Origin: Cyclobacterium lianum
GTDB taxonomy: Bacteria > Bacteroidota > Bacteroidia > Cytophagales > Cyclobacteriaceae
Assembly (NCBI RefSeq): GCF_900143075.1
Contig: NZ_FRCY01000007.1
Location: 1 to 64,000 of the forward strand
Direction of reading: 5' to 3'
DNA length: 64,000 bases
Shown: in pieces, positions 35,538 to 44,606 of the stretch
Numbering within the stretch: the first letter of the stretch is position 1
Layout of the letters: every line of letters starts with the position of its first letter
Made by a program: the position numbers and the translations under genes
Notes under the pieces: model-generated
Told to the model about the DNA's origin: nothing
The model's input: the letters and a program-made list of their open reading frames with translations, nothing else
Database searches by the model: none

Positions 35538-35819
35538 TTACCTCAAGCGGTTCTGAAACTTATTGGACTGGAGCATGGACTGAATGTCGGTATAGTCATA
35601 GTAGATTACGCCCCCGATCTTGGTAAAAGGCAATGTGCCGTTCACCCGCAGGTTCTGCAAGGTGCCGGGTGAAATACCAAGGAGCTTGCGGACTTCATAG
35701 GATTTCAGCCATTTCTTGGTTGGCTGCCCGGAATGTTCTTTGAGTAGCCTTTTGAGATCTTCCAGGAGTTCGATCTTGAACTCACGAAGGTCGTCCGTGG
35801 TAATTACTTCTGCTGCCAT
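35538..35819 (-). CDS. Excisionase-type helix-turn-helix protein
   Basis: A 93-residue protein. The N-terminal half is a short coiled coil, and residues about 40-85 are a MerR/HTH_17-type winged helix (LKSYEVRKLLGISPGTLQNLR, then TKIGGVIYYDYTDI). It is typical of the small excisionase or regulator found next to RteC in Bacteroidota integrative elements. It precedes the replication gene by 15 bases. Confidence 0.88.
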   Translation of the reverse strand: MAAEVITTDDLREFKIELLEDLKRLLKEHSGQPTKKWLKSYEVRKLLGISPGTLQNLRVNGTLPFTKIGGVIYYDYTDIQSMLQSNKFQNRLR

Positions 35820-35908
35820 ATCTTAACAAATGTTGATTGAACAGCGAAGATGTTCCCGTTTAGTGGGTTTTATTCACAAGGCAAACCGAAGTTGGGAAAG
35901 ATTTTATT

Positions 35909-36739
35909 CTATTTCTCATCAGCTTCATCCATTCTGCGGATAAGGCTTTCATGCAGGGAATCGAGGAATTTCGTCCTTCCTGTCTTTCTGATACGTATTT
36001 CGAGGAATGTGCGGTGGTATTGTCCTAAATCTACTCCAAATGTGTCTTCCATACATTTGGAAATTTCTTTCAAGTCTGCTCTGCCATGGTTAAAAACCCC
36101 ACGGGCATGGAGGGCGTACATCAGCTCAATCAACGCTACTTTGGAGTCTGTCCATGTTATTTTCACCTTCGGTTCGACTTGTGATTTTCCGTTGTTTAAA
36201 TCTGTCAAGCTCAGCTTGTTCAACTCATCTTCCAGATAGACATTGAGCAAGTCATTTGCGAGAATGTTAGAAACCTTGAAATCGTGGCTGGTGGAGAAAT
36301 TGGGATCTGTCTCGAAAAAGAAAGAATCAAGGGTTAACCTGATATCCTGTTTGCCCCGGACAAAATATTTGTGGTCGAGGTAATTGCTATTGGTTCGATA
36401 ATAGCGATAAAATTCCAGGTTGTTATCGAAATACCGTTTGAGTTTGTCAAGCTCATTTTGATAATACTTTCTTCTGACCTTGATGCCGCCATGTGGCTTA
36501 TTCGTCTCTATATTGAATACGCTGAGATGGTAAATGAGCCTGCTAACGAATTTTGGCTTAATTTCTTTGAAAAAGTAGATTTCATCGCCTTGTAAACGCA
36601 ATCGATCACCCTTCAAATCATCTCTCAACTGATTAATTGCCTGAAGGGCTATTTGAAAGCTTTGCTCTGATTTTTTGAGAATGCTGTCCTCTTCCAGATC
36701 AATCATTCGAAGCTTATCCTCTAATTCTTCATATTTAAT
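35909..36739 (-). CDS. rteC: RteC-family regulator of mobile-element excision
   Basis: An RteC-domain protein of about 265-276 residues, the family that activates excision genes of CTnDOT-like conjugative transposons. The conserved region runs from EEDSILKKSEQSFQIALQ to LIELMYALHARGVFNHGRADLKE and the C-terminal GQYHRTFLEIRIRK. The first ATG is at 36706, but the frame stays open and RteC-like upstream (KYEELEDKLR). A strong GGAGGA (36746-36751) lies six bases before an ATT codon at 36737-36739, so an ATT start is possible. No integrase is seen nearby. Confidence 0.85.
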   Translation of the reverse strand: MKYEELEDKLRMIDLEEDSILKKSEQSFQIALQAINQLRDDLKGDRLRLQGDEIYFFKEIKPKFVSRLIYHLSVFNIETNKPHGGIKVRRKYYQNELDKLKRYFDNNLEFYRYYRTNSNYLDHKYFVRGKQDIRLTLDSFFFETDPNFSTSHDFKVSNILANDLLNVYLEDELNKLSLTDLNNGKSQVEPKVKITWTDSKVALIELMYALHARGVFNHGRADLKEISKCMEDTFGVDLGQYHRTFLEIRIRKTGRTKFLDSLHESLIRRMDEADEK

Positions 36740-36800
36740 AAATACTCCTCCAAATTTGAATTATAGAAAGTTTCTTATTTCGCATAGTATCTTAATAAAA

Positions 36801-36822
36801 TCCCCTTCCACAGCGGAAGGGG
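36801..36822 (-). terminator. Terminator of the copper operon
   Basis: A CCCCTTCC/GGAAGGGG stem (36802-36809 with 36815-36822) with a 5-base loop is followed on the minus strand by ATTTTATT. It lies nine bases after the stop of the P1B ATPase gene and marks the end of the long copper transcript. Confidence 0.85.
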
Positions 36823-36830
36823 GTATGGCC

Positions 36831-38885
36831 TCAGCTTATCATCTTCCTTTTCAGCAATTGCGCATTAATGGCCACAATGACCGTACTCAGGCTCATGAAT
36901 ACTGCACCTATTGCAGGACTGATCACCAGACCTGGAATAAAGCCTGTGGCCAGCGGCAATGCAATCGCGTTGTAGCCGGTAGCCCAAGCGAGGTTCTGGA
37001 TCATTTTGTTGTAAGTGGCCCTGCCAAACAGTACCAGGTTGGCAATGTCTTTTGGGTTGCTGTTGACCAATATGATATCGGCTGTCTCGGCAGCCACATC
37101 GGTACCGGAACCTACAGCAATGCCCACATTGGCTTGTGCCAATGCAGGGGCATCATTTACCCCATCACCCGTCATAGCCACAAAGTGGCCTTCCTTCTGA
37201 AGCTTCTTGATAATCTCTACTTTTTGGTGTGGAAGCACCTCGCTATAGTAGCCATCCAGCCCAAGTTTATCGCTTACTGCTTTGGCCGTTTTCTCATTGT
37301 CACCAGTGGCCATATACAGTTTCATACCTTTTTCCCGAAGCGTTTCGATGGCCTTGGAGCTTTCTTCCCTGATCTTATCCGACAGGGCAATGAACCCAAT
37401 AAGTTTTTCTTCCCTGAGGGCAAACACTATGGTTTCAGCTGCATCAGAGCCAGCTTTTTCTGGTATCTCTATTTTGTTTTCCTTCAGGTACCTTGGGCTG
37501 ACCACCTTCCAGCTTTTCCCATCGATCTTGCCCTGAATACCCTTGGCCGTCAGCGATTCAAAATTTTCTACCTTTTTCAGTTTTAGTTTTGCCTCTTTCG
37601 CTGCTTTCACAATTCCCTGCGCTATGGGATGCTCCGATTGCTGTTCTAGCGAAGCGACAAATGACAAAAGCTCCTCTTTGGCTATGTCATCCGACAGACT
37701 CTCATGGCGGGAAACCCCAAACTTTCCTTCGGTCAGTGTCCCGGTTTTGTCAAATACCATTGCGGTAATCTTCCTGGCATTTTCAAAAGCGGTACGGTTA
37801 CGGATCAGCAAGCCTTTGCTTGCGGAAACAGCCGTAGAAATGGCTACCACGAGTGGAATAGCCAAACCCAGTGCGTGTGGACATGAAATGACCATGACGG
37901 TCACCATCCGCTCCAGGGCAAAGTCCAACGGTTTGCCCAGACTGATCCAGGTTACTAGTGTAATCGTGCCGGCACCAATGGCAATGAACGTGAGCCATCT
38001 AGCGGCAATGTTGGCCAGATTTTGGGTTTTGGATTTGGCTTTCTGAGCCTCTTCCACCAAGGTGATCACTTTGTTTAGGTAGCTCTCTTTGCCGGTTTTG
38101 GACACCTTTACCTTGATGGATTGACTGCCATTCACCGATCCGCCAATTACCTGGTCTCCTTTGGATTTTTTCACCGGCTTGCTTTCACCGGTGAGCATGC
38201 TTTCGTCCAGATGACTTTCTCCATCCACCACTGTGCCGTCCGCAGGTATTTTCTCATTGGCTTTTATTAGGATGATGTCTTCTTTTTTCAGTTCATCCAC
38301 TTTGATGTCCTTGATTTGGTCTCCATGTACCAGGTGCGCTTCGGAAGGCATCATTTGCACCAGCAATTCAAGTGCCCTTGATGCTCCCATTACCGATTTC
38401 ATTTCGATCCAGTGCCCCAGCAGCATGATGACAATCAGTGTGACCAGCTCCCAGAAGAAGTCCATCCCTTCCAAACCAAACACCACGGCCGAGCTGTACA
38501 CGTAAGCCACGGTTATGGCCACTGCAATCAAGGTCATCATGCCGGGGTTTTTGTCTTTCAGCTCGTCCCAAAGTCCTTTGAGAAAAGGCCAGCCCCCATA
38601 AAAGAAGACAATAGTGGAAAGCCCAAAAAGGACGTACTGATCACCAAAAAAGGTCAGCTCAAATCCCAGTAATTGTTGGATCATGTGAGACAATGCAAGG
38701 ATTGGCACAGTGAGCACCAGAGATATCCAAAAACGCTTTTTGAAATCTTCGATCATCATGGCATGATGGTCGTGGTGTCCTTGCTGATGGTCTGATTTGC
38801 TGATGGTTTGATGATCTGATGATTGGTTCCTTTGGTGATCCTCGTGTGTATGATGCTTGTGATGTTCGTGATTATGCTTTTCCAT
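36831..38885 (-). CDS. copB: CopB-type (P1B, CPH) copper-exporting ATPase
   Basis: A 684-residue heavy-metal P-type ATPase. The first 45 residues are extremely His-rich and serve as a metal-binding leader in place of a CxxC domain. TGES is at 232-235, the membrane metal site CPH at 335-337 (the P1B-3 type, linked to Cu(II)/Ag export), and the phosphorylated Asp379 lies in DKTGT; the hinge GDGVNDAPAL is near the C-terminus. It should pump copper to the periplasm, where the multicopper oxidase acts. It is the last gene of the block, 18 bases after the DUF2911 gene, and is followed by a terminator. Confidence 0.95.
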   Translation of the reverse strand: MEKHNHEHHKHHTHEDHQRNQSSDHQTISKSDHQQGHHDHHAMMIEDFKKRFWISLVLTVPILALSHMIQQLLGFELTFFGDQYVLFGLSTIVFFYGGWPFLKGLWDELKDKNPGMMTLIAVAITVAYVYSSAVVFGLEGMDFFWELVTLIVIMLLGHWIEMKSVMGASRALELLVQMMPSEAHLVHGDQIKDIKVDELKKEDIILIKANEKIPADGTVVDGESHLDESMLTGESKPVKKSKGDQVIGGSVNGSQSIKVKVSKTGKESYLNKVITLVEEAQKAKSKTQNLANIAARWLTFIAIGAGTITLVTWISLGKPLDFALERMVTVMVISCPHALGLAIPLVVAISTAVSASKGLLIRNRTAFENARKITAMVFDKTGTLTEGKFGVSRHESLSDDIAKEELLSFVASLEQQSEHPIAQGIVKAAKEAKLKLKKVENFESLTAKGIQGKIDGKSWKVVSPRYLKENKIEIPEKAGSDAAETIVFALREEKLIGFIALSDKIREESSKAIETLREKGMKLYMATGDNEKTAKAVSDKLGLDGYYSEVLPHQKVEIIKKLQKEGHFVAMTGDGVNDAPALAQANVGIAVGSGTDVAAETADIILVNSNPKDIANLVLFGRATYNKMIQNLAWATGYNAIALPLATGFIPGLVISPAIGAVFMSLSTVIVAINAQLLKRKMIS

Positions 38886-38903
38886 GAGTAAAAATTTTAG
38901 TGG

Positions 38904-39488
38904 TTAATCTGTTTTAAATGGAAGGGAAACACTTAGCTTTTCCCATGACATGCGGATAGCGCCCGAACCCTCTCTTTTGTCTTCAATGGTATAAGTAAGC
39001 CGCTCGGCAAGGGGCATTCCTGTTTCAGGAGTTACTTCTATCCTGATGACATCCTCTGCCTGATCGTAATCATCAGCCAGGTGCTGCTCCCAGTTTTTGT
39101 TCAGGATCAATGTCCAGCGTTCCTGCTTGGGAATGGTAAAGAAGGCATATTTGCCTTTGGGGATGGTCGTACCTTCTATCTCGATTGCTTTGGAAAACTC
39201 CACGCTTGTGGCACTGTGGGCACCTGTTACCCAAACTTCGCCATATGGTACCAAACCTCCCCAGATAACCCTGTCCCGAACTGCTGGGGAATGGTAATAC
39301 ACAGAAATATGGGCATCACCTACATTGCCATGCGCTTCTTGAGGGATACTCTTTTTTGAATTATCGGGTTGTGTGGCGGATGCAGCTTCAGGCTGATGGT
39401 GTTCGTGACCATCGTGACCGCTTTTTTTGTTTTGGCAAGATGCGATCAGCAATGCCAGCGCAAGAGTGTAAATCAGTTTTTTCATCAT
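38904..39488 (-). CDS. DUF2911 lipoprotein (copper block paralogue)
   Basis: A 194-residue lipoprotein: lipobox IASC (Cys18), a His-rich stretch HDGHEHH (about 25-31) and a DUF2911 domain with RDRVIWGGLVPYGEVWVTGAH and GKYAFFTIPKQERW. The His-rich leader and position suggest a periplasmic copper-handling role, which is not established for the family. The ATG overlaps the PepSY stop codon (ATGA). Confidence 0.9.
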   Translation of the reverse strand: MMKKLIYTLALALLIASCQNKKSGHDGHEHHQPEAASATQPDNSKKSIPQEAHGNVGDAHISVYYHSPAVRDRVIWGGLVPYGEVWVTGAHSATSVEFSKAIEIEGTTIPKGKYAFFTIPKQERWTLILNKNWEQHLADDYDQAEDVIRIEVTPETGMPLAERLTYTIEDKREGSGAIRMSWEKLSVSLPFKTD

Positions 39489-40198
39489 TTATTCTTTTTA
39501 AGTTTTGAAGTGGTTTTTAAGAAAGTTTTAGAGGATACTGCGTAAAGTGTAAAGCCTGAAAGCACTGTAAAAAGGCCAAAGACTGAAAATGCCCTGAGCA
39601 GCCAATTGTTAAAGTTGTCCCGCCCGGCATAATCCATGGTGTGAAACATCCAGAGAAAATCGAACCAACGCCAACTGTTGTGCCTTACCCGCTCAAAGCG
39701 GCCATTGGAGGCATCAATGTACGCTACCAGTTTTTCGGGATGATCAAAGTGGACAGCCCAGGCTGGTAGCGGCCTGCCACGGTATTCATGATGGTTGTCG
39801 GTTTCAGTAATCCATTCTGTTTTCAGGATTTCCAGGTTTTTTACGAGATGGTTCTGTGCGATTTCGGCCGCCTCCGTTTCGGTTATGCCCTTTTTGATTT
39901 GCCCGGTCAGGGCATTGTAAAGCAGACTATCGTTGACCCAATAATGCGGTTGGTGATTGATGTAGCGAAGCTCAAGGGATGAAATACCAATCGTTGAATC
40001 CAATTGTGCCGGACTGATCAGGTTCCGGGGTGAATGGGTCGTGACATGCTCATGGTGGAACTGGTCTCCATGGATTTCGTCAATATCCGTCCAACTGAAA
40101 TAGAGGCCGCTGACCGTCCACCCAATAAACTGAATGCCTATAAAAATCCCCAGATACCGGTGTGTTTTTCGGATGTAGTAGTTTCTGTTTCGTTTCAT
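39485..40198 (-). CDS. PepSY-domain membrane protein
   Basis: A 237-residue protein with an N-terminal transmembrane helix (about 15-35) and a C-terminal one (about 200-225). The periplasmic part has a PepSY-like fold (IGISSLELRYINHQPHYWVN, then TEAAEIAQNHL) and a His-rich patch (DQFHHEHVTTH). PepSY_TM proteins are often linked to iron or copper handling. It overlaps both neighbours by four bases, so it is translationally coupled within the operon. Confidence 0.88.
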   Translation of the reverse strand: MKRNRNYYIRKTHRYLGIFIGIQFIGWTVSGLYFSWTDIDEIHGDQFHHEHVTTHSPRNLISPAQLDSTIGISSLELRYINHQPHYWVNDSLLYNALTGQIKKGITETEAAEIAQNHLVKNLEILKTEWITETDNHHEYRGRPLPAWAVHFDHPEKLVAYIDASNGRFERVRHNSWRWFDFLWMFHTMDYAGRDNFNNWLLRAFSVFGLFTVLSGFTLYAVSSKTFLKTTSKLKKNK

Positions 40199-41508
40199 TT
40201 TTGGGTAGATTTATCTGCTCGACTTAAGAACCATTTTTCACCTGCAAAAACTATTAGCATCACAGATGCAGAAACAATAAGAACCAAAAGGTCAGATGAT
40301 GCCTTGATCCATAAGAAAGCTGCCAATACGATGAAATCCAACACCATCGCTGTGAGTACAATTGTTCCATTGGCTTTCACCTCTTTCCTCAAATACTTAT
40401 ATACACCCCAATGAATAATGATGTCCATCACCAAATAAAAAATGGCTCCTATGGAAGCAATTCTGGACAGATCAAAGAAAATAGTCAGGATGATAGCGAT
40501 AAACACCACATACACCAACATATGCTTCTGTATTCGGCCTGACATGCCCAAATGACTATGTGGAATAAGTTCCATATCTGTAAGCATAGCCGTCATACGA
40601 GAGACTGCAAAAATGCTGGCAATCACTCCCGAAATAGTAGCTATTATGGCAATAGCAACAGTAAAATGAAGACCAAAATCTCCAAAAGCAGGTCTGGCAG
40701 CTTCAGCAAGGGAGTAATCTTTGGCTTGAATAATTTCAGAGATTGTAAGGCTTGAGTTTACAGCGAAAGCAACCAGAAAATACACCACTGTGCATATCAA
40801 CAAAGAAATAATAATAGACAGGCCAACATTTTTTTGAGGTTCTGTAATTTCGCCACCACTATTAGTTATTGTAGTGAATCCTTTGTAGGCCAAAATGGAA
40901 AGTGCTAAAGCCCCAATATAACTGGTTGCTGAATAATCAGTGTTTTTGATGGCTTTTGGTATCAACCCTTCCAGAGAAAAACCCACTGCCCAGAGAGCTC
41001 CTATGGCAAAAATCAGAATTCCGATAATTTTGATAAATGACATGAACTGTGATGACTTTCCTATCAGCTTGTTGCCAGATATGTTAATCAAAAAAGCGCT
41101 AACCAAAAGAGCAACACCCAATATGGGAATCCAAAGTTCCTTGTTTTCAACTTCGAACAGTTGTAGGGTATAAGAGCCAAAAGTTCTGGCAACCAGGCTT
41201 TCGTTGATTACCATGGATAGTGCCATTAATAATGATGCAGAAGCTGTTATTGTTGATTTACCATAAGCTTTTTTCAAAATCATGGCTATCCCCCCAGCCG
41301 AAGGATACGTATTTGAAACTTTGATGTAGGAGTAAGCACTAAATGCTGAAATGAGAGCTCCCAAAACGAAAATGTAAGGAAACCAGGTCCCTGACAGTTC
41401 AGCCACCTGGCCCAATAATGCAAAGATTCCTGCACCGATCATTACACCAGTGCCTAAAGCAATTGATCCTAATAAACTTAAACTTCCTTTTTTATAACTT
41501 TCTTCCAT
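40195..41508 (-). CDS. APC-superfamily amino-acid permease
   Basis: A 437-residue transporter with 12 predicted transmembrane helices and the APC signature at the start (GSIALGTGVMIGAGIFALLG) and in TM6 (ALSILAYKGFTTITNSGGEI). Its substrate is unknown. It is odd in a copper block; possible roles are import of a metal-chelating amino acid or export of a copper complex. The gene is tightly coupled (10 bases after the oxidase stop, 4-base overlap with PepSY). Confidence 0.9.
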   Translation of the reverse strand: MEESYKKGSLSLLGSIALGTGVMIGAGIFALLGQVAELSGTWFPYIFVLGALISAFSAYSYIKVSNTYPSAGGIAMILKKAYGKSTITASASLLMALSMVINESLVARTFGSYTLQLFEVENKELWIPILGVALLVSAFLINISGNKLIGKSSQFMSFIKIIGILIFAIGALWAVGFSLEGLIPKAIKNTDYSATSYIGALALSILAYKGFTTITNSGGEITEPQKNVGLSIIISLLICTVVYFLVAFAVNSSLTISEIIQAKDYSLAEAARPAFGDFGLHFTVAIAIIATISGVIASIFAVSRMTAMLTDMELIPHSHLGMSGRIQKHMLVYVVFIAIILTIFFDLSRIASIGAIFYLVMDIIIHWGVYKYLRKEVKANGTIVLTAMVLDFIVLAAFLWIKASSDLLVLIVSASVMLIVFAGEKWFLSRADKSTQK

Positions 41509-41518
41509 AACTTCCTAA

Positions 41519-43873
41519 TTAAAACATGACAGATAATCCGCCCCCTGCTCCGAAGCGGTTGTCATAGCTTGTCATCAGTGAAAAATTCTTAGAAAGCATG
41601 TATTGTGCACCGGCACTCCATACAATTTCTTCTTTGTAATTTTGGCCGGCCTCCAGACCGTTTACCAATCCTGCATCAATTTGATATTCGTAATAGCCAA
41701 AAATTGATAACTTCGGAAATATCATCAGCGATCGACCGATTCCAATTCTAGGCCGAAGCTCATTATCTATCCTTAGGTCAACATTGAACATATAAGGTGT
41801 AAACCACCGGATACCAGCCACGGCAATTGTCTTCATATCATCCAAACTATTCCTGGTGGTATTCTCAACATTAATACCTCCAAAAACCCTCAAATAATCG
41901 TACAGATAATACTCATAAGAAAATTCAGCTTCCAGGTTCTGATTCCATCCGTATTCCATTGATAAATTGAATTGATTGCGAATGTTTGAAGTGGTCAGAT
42001 TGACTGTTGTATTATGTGAGGCAACATCTGCCATTCCCCAACTATAGAAGCGGTTGGTTTCGTGAATCAGTTTGGAAATTGGAAAGGGTTTCATTCTAGG
42101 GTCTTCCGGTGTATCATAGCTGACTACCCGTGCCATACCACCCATCATATGATAGAGAATATGACAATGAAAGAACCAATCCCCATATTCGTTCCCGTAA
42201 AACTCAATGGTTACTTTTTGCATGGGGGGCACATTCACCGTGTGCTTCAGGGGTGAGTAATCACCGCTTTCGTTGATGACACGGAAAAAATGACCATGCA
42301 GGTGCATGGGATGGTGCATCATCGTCAGGTTGTTAAGGGTGATTCGGGTAATTTGCCCCTCTTTGATTTTTATTTTATCGGTTTCAGATAGGGGAATACC
42401 ATTCATGCTCCAGATGTAGCGGTTCATATTCCCAGTAAGATTGAGGAGGATTTCATTGACTGGAACATCCTTACCATAAACCGTTTTTTCAGGTGATTTC
42501 AGATAATTGTAATTGAATTCTGAAAACATGTCCATGTTTTCCATCCCGGGCATTTCAGCCATGGGAGCACTTGGCGGATCCATTTTGGAGTTTTTATCAT
42601 CAGACATATCCATTGAGGAATGATCCATTTGGGAGACCTCTTCCTTATTTCCGGCCATATTCATACCCGGCATATCATTATCCGGGTTTTTGTCGCCTTT
42701 CATTTGCATTCCCCAGTTCTCCATCATTTTTTGGGGATCGTCCTTTTTAGGATTAAATTTTAGGGCAGGAGCCCCCATGCGCATGTCCATTTTTGCCATT
42801 TGCATCATCATCCCTATTTTATCAGGGCGGGGAACATCTTCGGCTGCTAAAACTTCACCTTGGCCCAAAAAAGCAGAGGCTGTTCCCGAACCATCCTGAG
42901 CGGTGGCCCGAAATTCCATCTTTCCACTTTCCGGAATACTTACAATAAAATCGTAGGTCTCCGCAATGGCAATAAATGTTTTATTGCGCTTGACCGGCTC
43001 AACATTTAGTCCATCGGCCGCAACTAAGGTCGGCATTTCACCACCAAACGTCATCCAAAACGAGGTAGAAGCTGCCCCGTTAATAATTCTAAGCCTAACC
43101 TTTTCTCCGGGTTTGAAATTGGAATATTCCTGAACTTGTTCACCATTAACTAAAAAGGCCGGGTAATATATATCGGCAATGTCTGCACTTTCCATTCTCT
43201 GCCTCCAGAAATTTAACTGTGCTCCCATTGCACCTCTGGCAATAACGCGGTTGAGGGGTGTGGCCGTACCTTTTCGCCAGTTGTACCATTCGGTTCCTCG
43301 TTTCAGAAAACGGAGTACGTTCATAGGCTTTTCATTCGTCCAGTCCGAAAGTATTATAACGAGCTCTTTGTCATAGGCCAGGTTTTCTTTTCTAGGATGG
43401 ATGACGATAGAGCCAAAAACACCACTCTGCTCTTGCAGCATGGTATGTGAATGATACCAATAGGTACCGGCTTGTTTCAGGGGAAATTCGTACTTCTGTG
43501 TTTCCCCAGGAGCGATGGGCGGAGTGGTAAGGTAAGGGACCCCGTCATAAAAATTGGGCAACAGCAATCCGTGCCAGTGAATGGATGTCTCTTCATCCAT
43601 TTCGTTTTTTACGTAGATTACGGCAAATTCACCTTCAGTAAAAGTAAGTGTGGGTCCCGGGATACTGCCATTAATGGCCATTCCCATTACTTCCTTGCCT
43701 GCCCTGTTCACTGCCAGCTCATTTATGGAAATGGCGTACTCTCTTACAGGAAGATTATCAGTGTTGCCTTCGACTGATTTTTGAGTGAGGTTTTGCGCAT
43801 TAGTTAGCCCTGATAATAAAAAAGACAAGGCAAATGCGAAAATTGCTACAATTATATTAGGGAATTTTTTCAT
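41519..43873 (-). CDS. CopA-type multicopper oxidase fused to a CopB-like outer-membrane domain
   Basis: A secreted protein of about 784 residues. The oxidase (about 20-620) has all four copper-binding segments: HWHG (in SIHWHGLLLP), WYHSHT, HHPMHLHGHFF and FFHCHILYHMMGGM. A Met-, Asp- and His-rich insert (MMQMAKMDMRMG ... MPGMNM, roughly 360-460) resembles the copper-binding stretch of CopA/PcoA. The last 170 residues are beta-strand repeats ending GAGGGLSVMF that look like the PcoB/CopB barrel. It should oxidise Cu(I) to Cu(II) in the periplasm. The start at 43873 gives a signal peptide and a 10-base gap to the upstream gene; the frame is open to 43915. Confidence 0.9.
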   Translation of the reverse strand: MKKFPNIIVAIFAFALSFLLSGLTNAQNLTQKSVEGNTDNLPVREYAISINELAVNRAGKEVMGMAINGSIPGPTLTFTEGEFAVIYVKNEMDEETSIHWHGLLLPNFYDGVPYLTTPPIAPGETQKYEFPLKQAGTYWYHSHTMLQEQSGVFGSIVIHPRKENLAYDKELVIILSDWTNEKPMNVLRFLKRGTEWYNWRKGTATPLNRVIARGAMGAQLNFWRQRMESADIADIYYPAFLVNGEQVQEYSNFKPGEKVRLRIINGAASTSFWMTFGGEMPTLVAADGLNVEPVKRNKTFIAIAETYDFIVSIPESGKMEFRATAQDGSGTASAFLGQGEVLAAEDVPRPDKIGMMMQMAKMDMRMGAPALKFNPKKDDPQKMMENWGMQMKGDKNPDNDMPGMNMAGNKEEVSQMDHSSMDMSDDKNSKMDPPSAPMAEMPGMENMDMFSEFNYNYLKSPEKTVYGKDVPVNEILLNLTGNMNRYIWSMNGIPLSETDKIKIKEGQITRITLNNLTMMHHPMHLHGHFFRVINESGDYSPLKHTVNVPPMQKVTIEFYGNEYGDWFFHCHILYHMMGGMARVVSYDTPEDPRMKPFPISKLIHETNRFYSWGMADVASHNTTVNLTTSNIRNQFNLSMEYGWNQNLEAEFSYEYYLYDYLRVFGGINVENTTRNSLDDMKTIAVAGIRWFTPYMFNVDLRIDNELRPRIGIGRSLMIFPKLSIFGYYEYQIDAGLVNGLEAGQNYKEEIVWSAGAQYMLSKNFSLMTSYDNRFGAGGGLSVMF

Positions 43874-43883
43874 TATCTGATGT

Positions 43884-44582
43884 TTAATGTTCATGCTCCA
43901 GTTCCAAAAAATCACCTTGCGGTCCTACACCTTCTATGTGTACTAATTGTGCTCCGTAATGTCCTGCCTGTGCCACAGCATAAGCTGCACCCAATAACAC
44001 CACTGCCACAATAGCCATTGCCCACCTTTTCGATTTGAAAATGAATAGGTTGATTCCTTGCAATAGCAGGCCGATAAACCCAAGATTGATCGTCCAGTCA
44101 GCCCAGAAGTCGTGTTGTTCCAATACGAGCCTGGCATGTTCAGTGAGGCCGTGCGTATGCGGATGGAAGTTTCTGCCGGCCAAGTACGCAGCTACAAAAC
44201 CTACCAGCACCAGGGCAAAGGCTGTCCACGCCAATTCCTTTTTGATGAAATAGATGTTGACGACCGCCAGAATGGCCCCCACAATCAGTAATACGATAGC
44301 GAAATGGACAATCAGTGGATGGATTGTGGGGAAATCTGCCAAATCAGCCGTGACCTTTTTTTCGTGGTGTGCATCTTTCTCATGCGCATCGTGGCTCACT
44401 GCCTCACTGGTATGTTCATGTTCACTTTGATCTGCCTCGCTGGTGGGGGTGGTCATCACAGTATCCGCTTGTTGGGCGGTGCTGTCTTGTTTGCTTTTGT
44501 GGCCGTCATGGGCCAATGCGGTTGCTGAAGTGAAAAGTACCAATACAACTGCTTTTAGAATGTTTTTCATTGTCAATTTCAT
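43884..44582 (-). CDS. DUF2231-like membrane protein with His-rich leader
   Basis: A 232-residue protein with a signal peptide, then a His-rich acidic region (about 25-75: HDGHKSKQDS, HEHTSEAVSHDAHEKDAHH), and four transmembrane helices. The HPLIVHFAIVLLIVG motif opens the membrane domain as in DUF2231. The His and Asp residues suggest copper binding in the periplasm, but the function is unproven. Confidence 0.85.
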   Translation of the reverse strand: MKLTMKNILKAVVLVLFTSATALAHDGHKSKQDSTAQQADTVMTTPTSEADQSEHEHTSEAVSHDAHEKDAHHEKKVTADLADFPTIHPLIVHFAIVLLIVGAILAVVNIYFIKKELAWTAFALVLVGFVAAYLAGRNFHPHTHGLTEHARLVLEQHDFWADWTINLGFIGLLLQGINLFIFKSKRWAMAIVAVVLLGAAYAVAQAGHYGAQLVHIEGVGPQGDFLELEHEH

Positions 44583-44606
44583 AGATTTGGGGTTACAGGA
44601 TTGTTT

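Larger units (their letters stand above)
34115..36760 (-). mobile_element. Regulation/replication module of an integrative element
   Basis: RteC, an excisionase-type HTH, a winged-helix replication protein and a DnaC-like ATPase occur in this order in Bacteroidota integrative and mobilisable elements. No tyrosine recombinase, relaxase or direct-repeat att site was found in the window, so the ends are unknown and the element may be a remnant. Confidence 0.55.

Noticed and set aside
23595-36830. Direct-repeat att sites at the island ends
   Set aside because: I compared the flanks around 23.6-23.8 kb and 36.7-36.8 kb and found only short shared words that occur by chance.
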